Below are positions 50,279-58,858 of a stretch of 61,260 bases of DNA, one piece after another. Position numbers and translations under genes: made by a program. The stretch comes from Streptomyces soli (GTDB lineage: Bacteria > Actinomycetota > Actinomycetes > Streptomycetales > Streptomycetaceae): positions 1 through 61,260 of the forward strand of contig NZ_RJVR01000283.1 of assembly GCF_003999195.1 (NCBI RefSeq), in the 5' to 3' direction. Position 1 is the first letter of the stretch, and each line of letters begins with the position of its first letter. The notes beneath the pieces were generated by a model, which ran no database searches, was not told where the DNA came from, and worked only from the letters and a program-made list of their open reading frames with translations.

Positions 50279-50611
50279 TTACGGAGCGTGCGTTCCGGTA
50301 GTGGCTCCGGAAGCCTCGCCGGCTTCCACGGCCGGCTCCGGCACCGGGGCCATCCCGGCCGCCCGGATCAGCTCGATCCGGGTGAGCACCTTCGCACGCA
50401 GGTCAGACGGCACGTCGTCATGGCCGCAGCACCGCTTGACCAGCTTCTTCACCGCTGCCTCCAGCCCGTACTTCTCCAGGCAGGGATGGCATTCGTCGAA
50501 GTGCTGCTTGAACTTCTTGCAGGCGTCCTCGGACATCTCGTCGTCGAGATACTCGTACAGATGGTCGAGTACTTCGGAGCAGTCCGTCTCATGCGGGTTT
50601 CCGCAGCTCAT
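50279..50611 (-). CDS. rsrA: zinc-binding redox anti-sigma factor RsrA
   Basis: 110 residues of the ZAS family. C11, H37, C41 and C44 occupy the positions known from S. coelicolor RsrA, where zinc and the C11-C44 disulfide control release of SigR on thiol oxidation. C3, C31, C61 and C62 are also kept. The ATG overlaps the sigR stop (ATGA). The C-terminal tail is Pro/Ala-rich. Confidence 0.95.
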   Translation of the reverse strand: MSCGNPHETDCSEVLDHLYEYLDDEMSEDACKKFKQHFDECHPCLEKYGLEAAVKKLVKRCCGHDDVPSDLRAKVLTRIELIRAAGMAPVPEPAVEAGEASGATTGTHAP

Positions 50612-51417
50612 GTGCCCGAGCCCTTCTCATCTCCCGCGCCCGCCGGGACGAGCCCGCGTTCCCGCGCATAATCCTCAAGCAGCGAGCGCAGCTGTCGCCG
50701 CCCCCGGTGCAGACGGGACATCACCGTTCCGATGGGGGTTCCCATGATGTCGGCGATCTCCTTGTAGGCAAACCCCTCGACGTCCGCGAGATACACGGCG
50801 ATCCGGAACTCCTCCGGGATCGTCTGCAGCGCCGTCTTCACATCGGAGTCCGGCAGGTGGTCGAGCGCCTGGGATTCCGCCGAGCGCAGGCCGGTCGACA
50901 TGTGCGACTCGGCGCGCGCCAGCTGCCAGTCCTCGATCTCCTCCGTACCGCTGCGCTGGGGTTCGCGCTGCTTCTTGCGGTAGGTGTTGATGAAGCTGTT
51001 GGTGAGGATGCGATACAGCCAGGCCTTGAGGTTCGTACCCTCACGGAACTGGTGGAAGGACGCGTACGCCTTCGCGTACGTCTCCTGCACGAGGTCTTCG
51101 GCGTCGGCCGGATTGCGGGTCATGCGCAGCGCGGCCGAGAACATCTGGTCGAGGAACTCCAGGGCGTCACGCTCGAAGCGCGCGCTGCGCTCGGCCTCCG
51201 ACTCCCGGGGACCATCGGCCGTGCTGTCTTCGGTGCCGGTGACCGGACCCACCTCCTCGAAAACGGTCACGGGGCCAAAACCGGTCCCGCTCGTTTCGGA
51301 GGATATCCCGCCTGAGACCGGCGTGCCGGGCGCGTCCGCCGCAGCGCCCCCTACCGGCCACTGCGGCCATGACAAATATGCCGCTTCGGCGCGGGGCTGG
51401 CATGCGGATGAAACCAT
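50608..51417 (-). CDS. sigR: thiol-stress sigma factor SigR (long SigR' form shown)
   Basis: ECF sigma factor for the thioredoxin/mycothiol regulon. Region 2 is [20 protein letters not shown] then [20 protein letters not shown], and region 4 is [20 protein letters not shown] then [20 protein letters not shown]. The frame allows 269 residues from the ATG at 51417. An internal GTG at 51252, preceded by GAGGAG, gives 214 residues ([10 protein letters not shown]). The difference is exactly 55 residues, the same as the known unstable SigR' extension of S. coelicolor. Confidence 0.93.
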   Translation of the reverse strand: MVSSACQPRAEAAYLSWPQWPVGGAAADAPGTPVSGGISSETSGTGFGPVTVFEEVGPVTGTEDSTADGPRESEAERSARFERDALEFLDQMFSAALRMTRNPADAEDLVQETYAKAYASFHQFREGTNLKAWLYRILTNSFINTYRKKQREPQRSGTEEIEDWQLARAESHMSTGLRSAESQALDHLPDSDVKTALQTIPEEFRIAVYLADVEGFAYKEIADIMGTPIGTVMSRLHRGRRQLRSLLEDYARERGLVPAGAGDEKGSGT

Positions 51418-51490
51418 GCGGCTCTGCCTTCCTCACTCATGCGTAGACGTATACCTATCGACGTCCCGGACAACACGCCCGGCCCGCCGC

Positions 51491-52138
51491 TCATTCCCCC
51501 AGGCTCAGCCACCCCGCCACGGTGTCGGTCAGCAGCGTGAGGGCCTGCTCCTGCGTGATGTCCGCCGACTTCGGCACCGCGAAACCGTGGTCCGCGTACG
51601 GCACCTCCAGCAACTCCGGCCCCGCAGGGAACTCCGCCGGGCGCCCGAAGGGGTCGCGGCCGCCCTGTACGACCAGAGTCGGCACCCCGGCGGCGACGGG
51701 CGCGAGCAGTTCGTCGGCCCGGGACTTCTCCGGCTTGCCCGGGGGGTGCAGCGGGAAGGCCAGCGCCAGCACCGCGTGAGCGCCCAGCTCCTCCGCCGTC
51801 CGGCACGCCACCCGCGCCCCCGCGCTACGGCCCCCGGCCACCACCGGCGCCCCCGGCTTCGCCAGCGCCGGCCACACCTCCCGCCACCCCGCGTCCAGCA
51901 CCTTCGGCGCCGGCGCCAACCGCTTCCCCGCCACCCGCCACGGCTGCTCCACCAACGCCACGGCGATCCCTAGCGGGGGCAGCTCCGCCGCCAGCGCCCG
52001 CAGGTCCCTTGCCTCGATCCCGCCTCCCGCCCCATGGCTCACCGCCAGCACCGCGCGCGGCGCCCTCTTGCCTGCGGCCCGGTGCCAGGTGATGCGGGCG
52101 TCGCCCGCCGCGGTTCCGACGATCTCGATCTCGCTCAC
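51491..52138 (-). CDS. alpha/beta hydrolase (dienelactone-hydrolase/KANL3-Tex30-like)
   Basis: 215 residues. Nucleophile Ser in VVAGGRSAGARVACRTAEEL, acidic residue in LVVQGGRDPFGRP, catalytic His in VPYADHGFAVPKS. Oxyanion region LAVSHGAGGGIEARDL. Likely an esterase or thioesterase of unknown substrate. GTG at 52138; a long upstream frame is a shadow of the SRAP gene. Confidence 0.85.
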   Translation of the reverse strand: MSEIEIVGTAAGDARITWHRAAGKRAPRAVLAVSHGAGGGIEARDLRALAAELPPLGIAVALVEQPWRVAGKRLAPAPKVLDAGWREVWPALAKPGAPVVAGGRSAGARVACRTAEELGAHAVLALAFPLHPPGKPEKSRADELLAPVAAGVPTLVVQGGRDPFGRPAEFPAGPELLEVPYADHGFAVPKSADITQEQALTLLTDTVAGWLSLGE

Positions 52139-52178
52139 GGTGCGAGTCTCCCACTTGGGTTGTGGGGCAACGTTCCGC

Positions 52179-52206
52179 TGGGGTCCCCCGGACGAAGCCT
52201 GGGGGA
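52179..52206. repeat. dispersed GC-rich palindrome, intergenic copy
   Basis: TGGGGTCCCCCGGACGAAGC (52179-52198) then CTGGGGGAGGA. Same GGGG-CCCCC / CGAAG / CTGGGGGAG layout as the copies at 28319 and 56004. It lies between the SRAP and hydrolase genes. Confidence 0.65.
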
Positions 52207-52239
52207 GGAACGGGCTGGCACAACCCCCGGGGGGAGGGC

Positions 52240-53037
52240 TCAGAACAGCGTCTGCTCCTCCGGCGCCGGGAGCGGCTCCACCAGCTCGGGGCCGTCGTTG
52301 CGGACGTTGCTGACGTCGGTACGGACGGGGTAGGCCCGAAGCAGTCCCGCCGGGGGCGGGGTGAGGAGGGCGTCCGTACGGGAAGGCGAAAGCCAGTCGT
52401 CCCAGCGGTCCGGCGTCAGCATGAGCGGCATGCGGGGGTGGATGTCGGCGAGGGAGCGGGGGCGGTCGTCGGGGGCGGGCTCGGCGAAGGGCGCGGTGTC
52501 GGCGGCGGTGGTGATGACGGTGCAGGTGACCCACCAGGCCCGCTCGTGGTCGTCCGGGAGCGTGCGGTCGCGCCAGAACTCGTACAGACCCGCCATGGCC
52601 ATGACTGAGCCGTCGACGGGGGTCACGAAATACGGCTGCTTCCTGGGGCGCTTCTTCTTGCCCTGCTCCTCGAGCTGCCGTTCCTCCGGCGCCGTGACCC
52701 ACTCGTAGTAGCCGTCCGCCGGAAGCAGGCAGCGCCGCGAGACGAAGGGGCGCCGGAAGGACGCCTTCTCGTGCACGGTCTCGGCCCGGGCGTTGATCAT
52801 CTTCACGCCGACGTCAGGTGACTTGGCCCACCCCGGCACCAGCCCCCAGCGCATCGCGCGGAGCTGCCGGACGACCTCGCCGGTCTCCTTGTCGGGGCGC
52901 TCAAGCACCGCGTACGTCGTGTCCGTGGGCGCCACGTTCCAGTTGGGGGCGAGTGCCTCCTCCGGATCCCATTGCCGTACCTCGAACAGGCCGACGAGAT
53001 CCTCCGGCCTCCGGCTCGCTGCATATCGACCGCACAT
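52240..53037 (-). CDS. SOS response-associated peptidase (SRAP/HMCES-YedK family)
   Basis: 265 residues; shields abasic sites in single-stranded DNA by covalent link through Cys2 (MCGRY). The conserved Asn in MINARAET, Glu in GYYEWV and His in IHPRMPLML are present. An extra charged stretch (RQLEEQGKKKRPRKQPY) lies after the Glu motif. The start gives Cys at position 2, which is essential and fixes the ATG at 53037. Confidence 0.94.
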   Translation of the reverse strand: MCGRYAASRRPEDLVGLFEVRQWDPEEALAPNWNVAPTDTTYAVLERPDKETGEVVRQLRAMRWGLVPGWAKSPDVGVKMINARAETVHEKASFRRPFVSRRCLLPADGYYEWVTAPEERQLEEQGKKKRPRKQPYFVTPVDGSVMAMAGLYEFWRDRTLPDDHERAWWVTCTVITTAADTAPFAEPAPDDRPRSLADIHPRMPLMLTPDRWDDWLSPSRTDALLTPPPAGLLRAYPVRTDVSNVRNDGPELVEPLPAPEEQTLF

Positions 53038-53090
53038 AAGTGCCAGATTGCCACGGCACGCTGACAGCTCGCTGTCGTATGGTGCCCTGC

Positions 53091-53804
53091 GTGCAGCTCA
53101 CCGATGTGAACAACGTCTGGAACGAACTCGTCGGCACCCAGCCCGACCCCTCCTCATGGCTGGTCGCAGGTACCGCCCTCGTCGCCCTCGCCGCCATATT
53201 GCCGCACGGCATATGGCGGCTGACCCGCAACGCGATCACCATCGCGCACGAGGGCGGCCACGGCCTGGTCGCCCTGCTGAGCGGCCGCCGCCTCGACGGC
53301 ATCCGGCTGCACTCGGACACCTCGGGCCTGACCGTCTCGCGCGGCAGGCCGACCGGCCTCGGCATGGTACTGACCGCCGCCGCCGGCTACAGCGCGCCGT
53401 CGCTGCTCGGCATCCTGGGCGCGGTGCTCCTGGCCGCCGGTCACATCACGGCGCTCCTGTGGGGCGCCACTGCGCTGCTGATCGCGATGCTGGTGATGAT
53501 CCGCAACGCGTACGGCGCGCTGACTGTCATCCTCACGGGCGCGGCCTTTCTGCTGGTGTCGTGGCTGACCGGCCCCGCCGTGCAGGCGGCCTTCGCGTAT
53601 CTGGTCGTCTGGTTCCTGCTGCTCGGCGGCGTACGCCCGCTCTTGGAGCTGCAGCGCAAGCGCCGTCACGGCGGAGCGCCGGATTCGGACGCCGACCAGC
53701 TCGCGCGGCTCACGCACACTCCGGCAGCCCTGTGGATGCTGCTCTTCTACGCCATCGGGCTCATCGGTCTCTTCGGCGGCGGCCGCTGGTTGCTGGGCCT
53801 GTAA
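53091..53804 (+). CDS. M50 family-like membrane metalloprotease
   Basis: 237 residues, six hydrophobic segments. HEGGH in TIAHEGGHGLVALLSGRRLD is the zinc HExxH motif in the first helix, typical of M50B-like peptidases. A conserved second-site DxP was not found with certainty, and no PDZ domain. TATGGT (53078-53083) lies seven bases before GTG 53091, which supports a leaderless start there rather than the ATG at 53079. It is divergent from the SRAP gene. Confidence 0.8.
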   Translation: MQLTDVNNVWNELVGTQPDPSSWLVAGTALVALAAILPHGIWRLTRNAITIAHEGGHGLVALLSGRRLDGIRLHSDTSGLTVSRGRPTGLGMVLTAAAGYSAPSLLGILGAVLLAAGHITALLWGATALLIAMLVMIRNAYGALTVILTGAAFLLVSWLTGPAVQAAFAYLVVWFLLLGGVRPLLELQRKRRHGGAPDSDADQLARLTHTPAALWMLLFYAIGLIGLFGGGRWLLGL

Positions 53805-53900
53805 GCCGACGCGAGCGGCCTAACAGAGGTCTGTTTCCCTCAGGTTTCGCCCGATACGATCAAGAATCTCCCTCGACGGCAGCCACTAGGCTTGGGTCCC

Positions 53901-55232
53901 ATGACCGGTAACACCGCGCACACCGCCTTGTGGCCCGCCCCGATCGCGTCCGGCCCCGTCGACGCGACCGTCACCGTGCCCGGGTCGAAGTCGGTCACCA
54001 ACCGCGCCCTCGTACTGGCCGCGCTCGCCTCCGAGCCCGGCTGGCTGCGCCGTCCGCTGCGCAGCCGGGACACCGTGCTGATGGCCGAGGCGCTACGCGC
54101 CATGGGTGTCCAGATCGACGAGACCGTGAACCCGTACGGCGGCGAGGCCTGGCGGGTCATCCCAGCCGGGCTGCACGGCCCCGCCACGGTCGACGTCGGC
54201 AACGCCGGCACCGTGATGCGCTTCCTGCCCCCGGTGGCCGCGCTGGCCGACGGCCCGATCCGCTTCGACGGCGACCCGCGTTCGTACGAGCGGCCGCTGC
54301 ACGGTGTGATCGACGCGCTGCGCGTGCTGGGCGCCCGGATCGACGACGAGGGGCGCGGCGCGCTGCCGCTGACCGTGCACGGCGGCGGGGCGCTGGACGG
54401 CGGGCGGGTGTCGATCGACGCGTCGTCGTCCTCGCAGTTCGTGAGCGCGCTGCTGCTGTCGGGGCCGCGCTTCAACCAGGGCGCCGAGGTCCGCCACGTG
54501 GGCCCCAGCCTGCCCTCCCTGCCCCACATCAAGATGACGGTCGAGATGCTGCGGGCCTCCGGCGCCAAGGTCGACACCCCGGAGTACGGCGGCGAGCCGA
54601 ATGTCTGGCGGGTCGACCCCAGCGCGCTGCTGGGCAGCGACCTGACCGTCGAGCCCGACCTGTCCAACGCCCAGCCCTTCCTGGCCGCCGCGCTGATCAC
54701 CGGCGGCCGGGTCACCATCCCCGACTGGCCCGAGCGCACCACCCAACCCGGTGACGCGCTGCGCGAGCTGTTCACCCGCATGGGCGGCTCCTGCGAGCTG
54801 ACCGAGAAGGGCCTCACCTTCACCGGCACCGGCCGCATCCACGGTATCGACGCCGACCTGTCCGACGTCGGCGAGCTCACCCCCGGCATCGCAGCCGTCG
54901 CCGCACTGGCCGACTCCGAGTCCGTCCTGCGCGGCGTCGGACATCTGCGCCTGCACGAGACCGACCGGCTCGCCGCCCTCACCAAGGAGATCAACGAGCT
55001 CGGCGGCGACGTCACCGAGACCGAGGACGGCCTGCGGATCCGCCCGCGCCCGCTGCGCTCCGGCGTCTTCCATACGTACGACGACCACCGCCTCGCCACC
55101 GCAGGCGCGGTCCTCGGCCTGGCCGTGGACGGCATCGAGGTGGAGAACGTCGCCACCACCGCGAAGACCCTCCCCGACTTCCCCGAGATGTGGAGCGCCA
55201 TGCTCTCCCCGCTCTCCCCCGCGCGGGCCTGA
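53901..55232 (+). CDS. aroA: 3-phosphoshikimate 1-carboxyvinyltransferase (EPSP synthase)
   Basis: 443 residues; joins shikimate 3-phosphate and PEP in aromatic amino acid synthesis. Signatures VPGSKSVTNRALVLAALA, VGNAGTVMRFLPPVAALA (with Met where many have another residue), SIDASSSSQFVSALL and GHLRLHETDRLAALTKEINE. TAGGCT (53887-53892) eight bases before the ATG suggests a leaderless or near-leaderless message. rsgA follows 12 bases after. Confidence 0.96.
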   Translation: MTGNTAHTALWPAPIASGPVDATVTVPGSKSVTNRALVLAALASEPGWLRRPLRSRDTVLMAEALRAMGVQIDETVNPYGGEAWRVIPAGLHGPATVDVGNAGTVMRFLPPVAALADGPIRFDGDPRSYERPLHGVIDALRVLGARIDDEGRGALPLTVHGGGALDGGRVSIDASSSSQFVSALLLSGPRFNQGAEVRHVGPSLPSLPHIKMTVEMLRASGAKVDTPEYGGEPNVWRVDPSALLGSDLTVEPDLSNAQPFLAAALITGGRVTIPDWPERTTQPGDALRELFTRMGGSCELTEKGLTFTGTGRIHGIDADLSDVGELTPGIAAVAALADSESVLRGVGHLRLHETDRLAALTKEINELGGDVTETEDGLRIRPRPLRSGVFHTYDDHRLATAGAVLGLAVDGIEVENVATTAKTLPDFPEMWSAMLSPLSPARA

Positions 55233-55244
55233 GGGCCTGCGGTC

Positions 55245-56276
55245 ATGCGTCGCTACGGCAAGAACCCAGACGAGGACGACATCCGGTCCCGCCCGAACCC
55301 CAAGGGCAACCGTCCGCGCACCAACATCCGCCCCAAGCACGAGGACGCCGCCGAGGGCATGGTCCTCACCGTCGACCGCGGCCGGCTCCACGTCCTCATC
55401 GACGACCGGCAGGTCGTCGCCATGAAGGCCCGCGAGTTGGGCCGCAAGAGCGCGGTGGTCGGCGACCGGGTCGCCGTCGTGGGCGACCTGTCCGGGGACA
55501 AGGACACCCTCGCGCGGATCGTCCGGGTCGAGAAGCGCGACTCCGTCCTGCGCCGCACCGCCGACGACGACGACCCGTACGAGCGCGTCGTCGTCGCCAA
55601 CGCCGACCAGCTCGCCATCGTCACCGCCCTCGCCGACCCCGAGCCCCGCCCGCGCATGATCGACCGCTGCCTGGTGGCCGCGTACGACGCCGGGCTCGAC
55701 CCGCTCCTCGTGCTGACCAAGTCCGACCTGGCCCCGGCCGAGCCGTTGCTGGAGACGTACGGGCCGCTGGGCCTGTCGTACGTCGTCACCAACCGGGACG
55801 ACTTCCTCACCGGCGGCGTCGACCAGATCCGCGAGCGCCTCAAGGGCCGTATCACCGCTTTCGTCGGCCACAGCGGCGTCGGCAAGACCACGCTGGTCAA
55901 CGCCCTGGTCGAGCGGCAGCGCGCCACCGGCATCGTCAACGCCGTCACCGGCCGCGGCCGGCACACCACGACGTCCGCCCTGGCGCTGCCGCTGCCGGGC
56001 GATGGGGGTACCTCCCAGGCCGAAGGCTCTGGGGGAGGCTGGGTCATCGACACCCCCGGCGTCCGTTCCTTCGGCCTCCACCACATCGACCCCTCGCGCG
56101 TCATCCACGCCTTCCCCGACCTCGAACCGGGTACGGAGGACTGCCCGCGCGCCTGCAGCCACGACGAACCCGACTGCGCTCTGGACGCGTGGGTGGCCGC
56201 CGGCCACGCCGAACCCGCCCGGTTGGAGTCCCTGCGGCGGCTCCTCGCAACGCGGGAGCGCAGGGAAGGGGACTGA
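55245..56276 (+). CDS. rsgA: ribosome small subunit GTPase RsgA
   Basis: 343 residues; circularly permuted GTPase in 30S maturation. OB fold at the N-terminus, G4 LVLTKSDLA, G1 GHSGVGKTTLVNAL, G2 HTTTSALAL, G3 IDTPGVRSF and the zinc knuckle CPRACSHDEPDC. Between G2 and G3 is an insert GDGGTSQAEGSGG (from about residue 249) encoded by a dispersed palindrome; other RsgA proteins have only a short turn here. Confidence 0.94.
   Translation: MRRYGKNPDEDDIRSRPNPKGNRPRTNIRPKHEDAAEGMVLTVDRGRLHVLIDDRQVVAMKARELGRKSAVVGDRVAVVGDLSGDKDTLARIVRVEKRDSVLRRTADDDDPYERVVVANADQLAIVTALADPEPRPRMIDRCLVAAYDAGLDPLLVLTKSDLAPAEPLLETYGPLGLSYVVTNRDDFLTGGVDQIRERLKGRITAFVGHSGVGKTTLVNALVERQRATGIVNAVTGRGRHTTTSALALPLPGDGGTSQAEGSGGGWVIDTPGVRSFGLHHIDPSRVIHAFPDLEPGTEDCPRACSHDEPDCALDAWVAAGHAEPARLESLRRLLATRERREGD
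56004..56036. repeat. dispersed GC-rich palindrome, copy inside rsgA
   Basis: GGGGGTACCTCCCAGGCCGA (56004-56023) then AGGCTCTGGGGGAGG. It lies in frame in the switch region between G2 and G3. Confidence 0.7.
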
Positions 56277-56295
56277 CCCCTGTTTTCCGGGCATG

Positions 56296-56321
56296 CTGTG
56301 TGATGATCGCTCATCACACAG
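56296..56321. promoter_or_regulatory. perfect palindrome upstream of the SMR gene, likely TetR operator
   Basis: CTGTGTGATGA (56296-56306) and TCATCACACAG (56311-56321) with a 4-base centre, 32 bases before the transporter start. Size and symmetry suit a TetR dimer pair, and a TetR gene is the next gene downstream. Confidence 0.75.
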
Positions 56322-56352
56322 GATCCACCGGAACGAAACGGGAGGGCATTCG

Positions 56353-56676
56353 ATGGCCTGGCTCCTCGTGGTGGTCGCAGGCATCCTCGAAACCGGCTTC
56401 GCCGTCTGCCTCAAGCTCTCCCACGGCTTCACCCGCCTCTGGCCCACGGTCGCCTTCTGCCTCTTCGCCGTCGGCTCCTTCGGCCTCCTCACCCTGTCCC
56501 TGAGGAAGCTCGACGTCGGCCCCGCCTACGCCGTCTGGACCGGCATCGGCGCCGCCGGCACGGCCATCTACGGCATGGCCTTCCTGGGCGACATCGTGTC
56601 CACCCTGAAGCTGGTCTCCATCTCCCTGGTCATCCTCGGCGTGATCGGGCTCCAGCTGTCCGGGTCCGCGCACTAG
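56353..56676 (+). CDS. small multidrug resistance (SMR) family transporter
   Basis: 107 residues, four membrane helices, EmrE/SugE/Gdx fold working as a dimer. The essential Glu is in VVVAGILETGFAVCLKLSHG (residue ~13). The rest (VGPAYAVWTGIGAAGTAIYG) matches the family. Either quaternary-ammonium or guanidinium export is possible; the motif does not decide, and no guanidine riboswitch is seen upstream. RBS GGGAGGG. Confidence 0.9.
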   Translation: MAWLLVVVAGILETGFAVCLKLSHGFTRLWPTVAFCLFAVGSFGLLTLSLRKLDVGPAYAVWTGIGAAGTAIYGMAFLGDIVSTLKLVSISLVILGVIGLQLSGSAH

Positions 56677-56690
56677 TCACCGCCCGCCGG

Positions 56691-57314
56691 TCACCACCCG
56701 CGCGGTGCCAGCAGTCCCCGTACCAGCCGCGCCACCTGGAGGCAGGCCTCCTCGTCGTCGGCGGCGGGGGCGACGACGTACGAGAGCGCGAGGCGGACGG
56801 CGGCCTCGCAGGTCCAGGCGATCTCGGCGGGATCGAGCTTGGGGAAGCCGCCGGCGAGGGCGACGGCGGCCCGGGACCGGATGGCGGCGATGACCTCGGC
56901 GGAGGTGAGGGGCTGGTCCTCCTTGCGTGCCCGCAGACTGCGCTGGGCGGGGACGGCGATGACGGCGGCGGCCGGGACGCGGTCACCGCGGCAGCCGGTG
57001 AGAGTGGCGCGGACGAGGGCGTTGCGGCGGGCCGTGTGCAGCATCCAGGCGGTGGCGGCGGCGAAGCAGTCACCGGCGTCGGCGCCCAGGCTCCCGGCGG
57101 TGGACAGGGCGTGGTCGAGGCCGTCGAGGAAGTCGTCGGCCTCGCGGCGGGCAAGGGCGCGGGCGATGCCCTCCTTGTTGCCGAACTCGTTGTAGAGGGT
57201 CTGCCGCGACACTCCGGCGATGGCGGCCACGTCAACCATCCGGATGGCACCCCAGGGCTGCTCCGCAAGCGCCGACAGGGCCGCGTCGAGCAGCGATTCA
57301 CGTGCTGTGGGCAT
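56691..57314 (-). CDS. TetR family repressor, probably of the SMR gene
   Basis: 207 residues. N-terminal HTH (ESLLDAALSALAEQPWGAIR, VDVAAIAGVSRQTLYNEFGN) and a helical ligand domain. ATG at 57314 with GGAGGCG upstream; GTG 57326 is an alternative. It is convergent with the SMR gene, 14 bases apart, and its likely operator is at 56296-56321, so it would act on the SMR promoter rather than its own. Confidence 0.9.
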   Translation of the reverse strand: MPTARESLLDAALSALAEQPWGAIRMVDVAAIAGVSRQTLYNEFGNKEGIARALARREADDFLDGLDHALSTAGSLGADAGDCFAAATAWMLHTARRNALVRATLTGCRGDRVPAAAVIAVPAQRSLRARKEDQPLTSAEVIAAIRSRAAVALAGGFPKLDPAEIAWTCEAAVRLALSYVVAPAADDEEACLQVARLVRGLLAPRGW

Positions 57315-57437
57315 CGTCGCCTCCACGGCCCGGGAGACGGGGCCGTGCGGTCAGAATTGACGCGCGGTAGGCCCGTGTCAAGGCTCCGGGCGCTCCATGC
57401 GTGACCTCGACGGCATGCGATCGATACTGTTCGCTTC

Positions 57438-58235
57438 ATGCCCGACTTCAACGACGACCTGCGCCTCGCGCACATCCTGGCTGACGCCGCCGACGCCGCG
57501 ACCATGGACCGCTTCAAGGCACTCGACCTCAAGGTCGAGACCAAGCCCGACATGACGCCCGTCAGTGAGGCGGACAAGCGGGCCGAAGAGCTGATCCGCG
57601 GCCAGCTCGGCCGCGCCCGCCCGCGCGACGCGGTCCTCGGGGAGGAGTACGGCACCCAGGGCACCGGTCCCCGCCGCTGGATCATCGACCCCATCGACGG
57701 CACCAAGAACTACGTACGCGGGGTGCCCGTCTGGGCCACCCTCATCGCCCTGAACGTACGCGGCGACAGCGGTGACGAGGGCGTCGTCGGCGTCGTGTCG
57801 GCGCCGGCGCTGGGCCGCCGCTGGTGGGCGGCAAAGGGCACGGGCGCGTTCACCGGGCGCAGCCTGTCCTCCGCGACCCGGCTGCACGTGTCGAGCGTAC
57901 GCAACCTCGAGGACGCCTCCTTCGCCTACTCCTCGCTGAGCGGCTGGGAGGAGCAGGGCCGGCTCGACGGCTTCCTGGACCTGACCCGCAAGGTCTGGCG
58001 CACCCGCGGCTACGGGGACTTCTGGCCGTACATGATGGTCGCCGAGGGCTCGGTGGACATCTGCGCGGAGCCGGAGCTCAGCCTGTGGGACATGGCGGCC
58101 AACGAGGTCATCGTGCGGGAGGCCGGGGGCCGCTTCACCAGCCTCGACGGCATCCCGGGCCCGTACGGCGGGAACGCGGCGGCTTCGAACGGGCTACTGC
58201 ACGAGGAGATGCTGGGCTACCTGGGGCGTTCGTAG
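57438..58235 (+). CDS. hisN: histidinol-phosphatase (inositol monophosphatase fold)
   Basis: 265 residues; hydrolyses histidinol phosphate in histidine synthesis. Metal motifs VLGEEYG, IIDPIDGTKNYVRGVPVWAT and ELSLWDMAANEVIVREAGG. The IMPase-fold HisN is the actinobacterial type. Possible -10 TACTGT (57425-57430) eight bases before the ATG fits a leaderless message. Confidence 0.93.
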   Translation: MPDFNDDLRLAHILADAADAATMDRFKALDLKVETKPDMTPVSEADKRAEELIRGQLGRARPRDAVLGEEYGTQGTGPRRWIIDPIDGTKNYVRGVPVWATLIALNVRGDSGDEGVVGVVSAPALGRRWWAAKGTGAFTGRSLSSATRLHVSSVRNLEDASFAYSSLSGWEEQGRLDGFLDLTRKVWRTRGYGDFWPYMMVAEGSVDICAEPELSLWDMAANEVIVREAGGRFTSLDGIPGPYGGNAAASNGLLHEEMLGYLGRS

Positions 58236-58308
58236 CTCCCCGGTCAATCACTCTGCGCAGTGCCCTTGCTGCGCCAGGCGAAGCATGTGAATATGAGAAC
58301 GCCCGAGC

Positions 58309-58323
58309 TTGTGAACTTGTGAA
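58309..58323 (+). repeat. direct repeat TTGTGAA in the CBS gene leader
   Basis: TTGTGAAC-TTGTGAA (58309-58323), with a further GTGAA at 58287-58291. Spacing of one helical turn or less suggests a protein-binding element. Confidence 0.4.
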
Positions 58324-58344
58324 AGCAATCTCAAGGGGTACTCC

Positions 58345-58743
58345 ATGCTCGTCCGAGACGCCATGACCACCGTCGTCCTCACCATCGGCCCCGCCCACAC
58401 CCTCCGCCAGGCCGCCGAGTTGATGTCCGCCCGGCGGGTCGGCGCCGCGGTGGTCCTCGATCCTGACACCTACGGACTCGGCATCCTCACCGAACGTGAC
58501 ATCCTCGACGCGGTCGGCGCCGGGCTCAGCCCCGACCTTGAGACCGCCCAGCGCCACACCACCACCGACGTGGTCTTCGCCGCCCCGCAGTGGACCCTGG
58601 AGGACGCCGCGGCCGCGATGGTGCGCGGCGGCTTCCGGCACCTGATCGTGCTGGAGGGCAACTCCCCGGTCGGGATCGTCTCGGTGCGCGACATCGTGCG
58701 GTGCTGGGTCCCTGCGGCGCTTGAAACAGCAACCATCAATTGA
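58345..58743 (+). CDS. two-CBS-domain protein
   Basis: 132 residues with two CBS motifs: LVRDAMTTVVLTIGPAHTLR to LGILTERDILDAVGAG, and DVVFAAPQWTLEDAAAAMV to PVGIVSVRDIVRCWV. CBS pairs bind adenosine nucleotides and act as energy or redox sensors; partner unknown. ATG 58345 with AAGGGG upstream. Convergent with katA and separated by a strong hairpin. Confidence 0.92.
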   Translation: MLVRDAMTTVVLTIGPAHTLRQAAELMSARRVGAAVVLDPDTYGLGILTERDILDAVGAGLSPDLETAQRHTTTDVVFAAPQWTLEDAAAAMVRGGFRHLIVLEGNSPVGIVSVRDIVRCWVPAALETATIN

Positions 58744-58800
58744 GGAACCCCCACGGCGAGGGCCCGGGCCGCGAGAGCGGCGGCGCATAGCCGCAAACCA

Positions 58801-58833
58801 GCCGGGGTCAGGTCCCTGAAACCTGACCCCGGC
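58801..58833. terminator. bidirectional terminator between CBS gene and katA
   Basis: Perfect 13-bp stem (58801-58813 with 58821-58833), 7-base loop. Confidence 0.9.
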
Positions 58834-58858
58834 CGGGTCTGTTACGGCAAGCGGCCGA

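Noticed and set aside
51418..51490. SigR-dependent promoter upstream of sigR
   Set aside because: Expected from S. coelicolor, but I could not find GGAAT with an 18-19 base spacer to GTT.
56277..56352. Guanidine riboswitch before the SMR gene
   Set aside because: The region is explained by the operator palindrome; no guanidine aptamer core motifs are seen.
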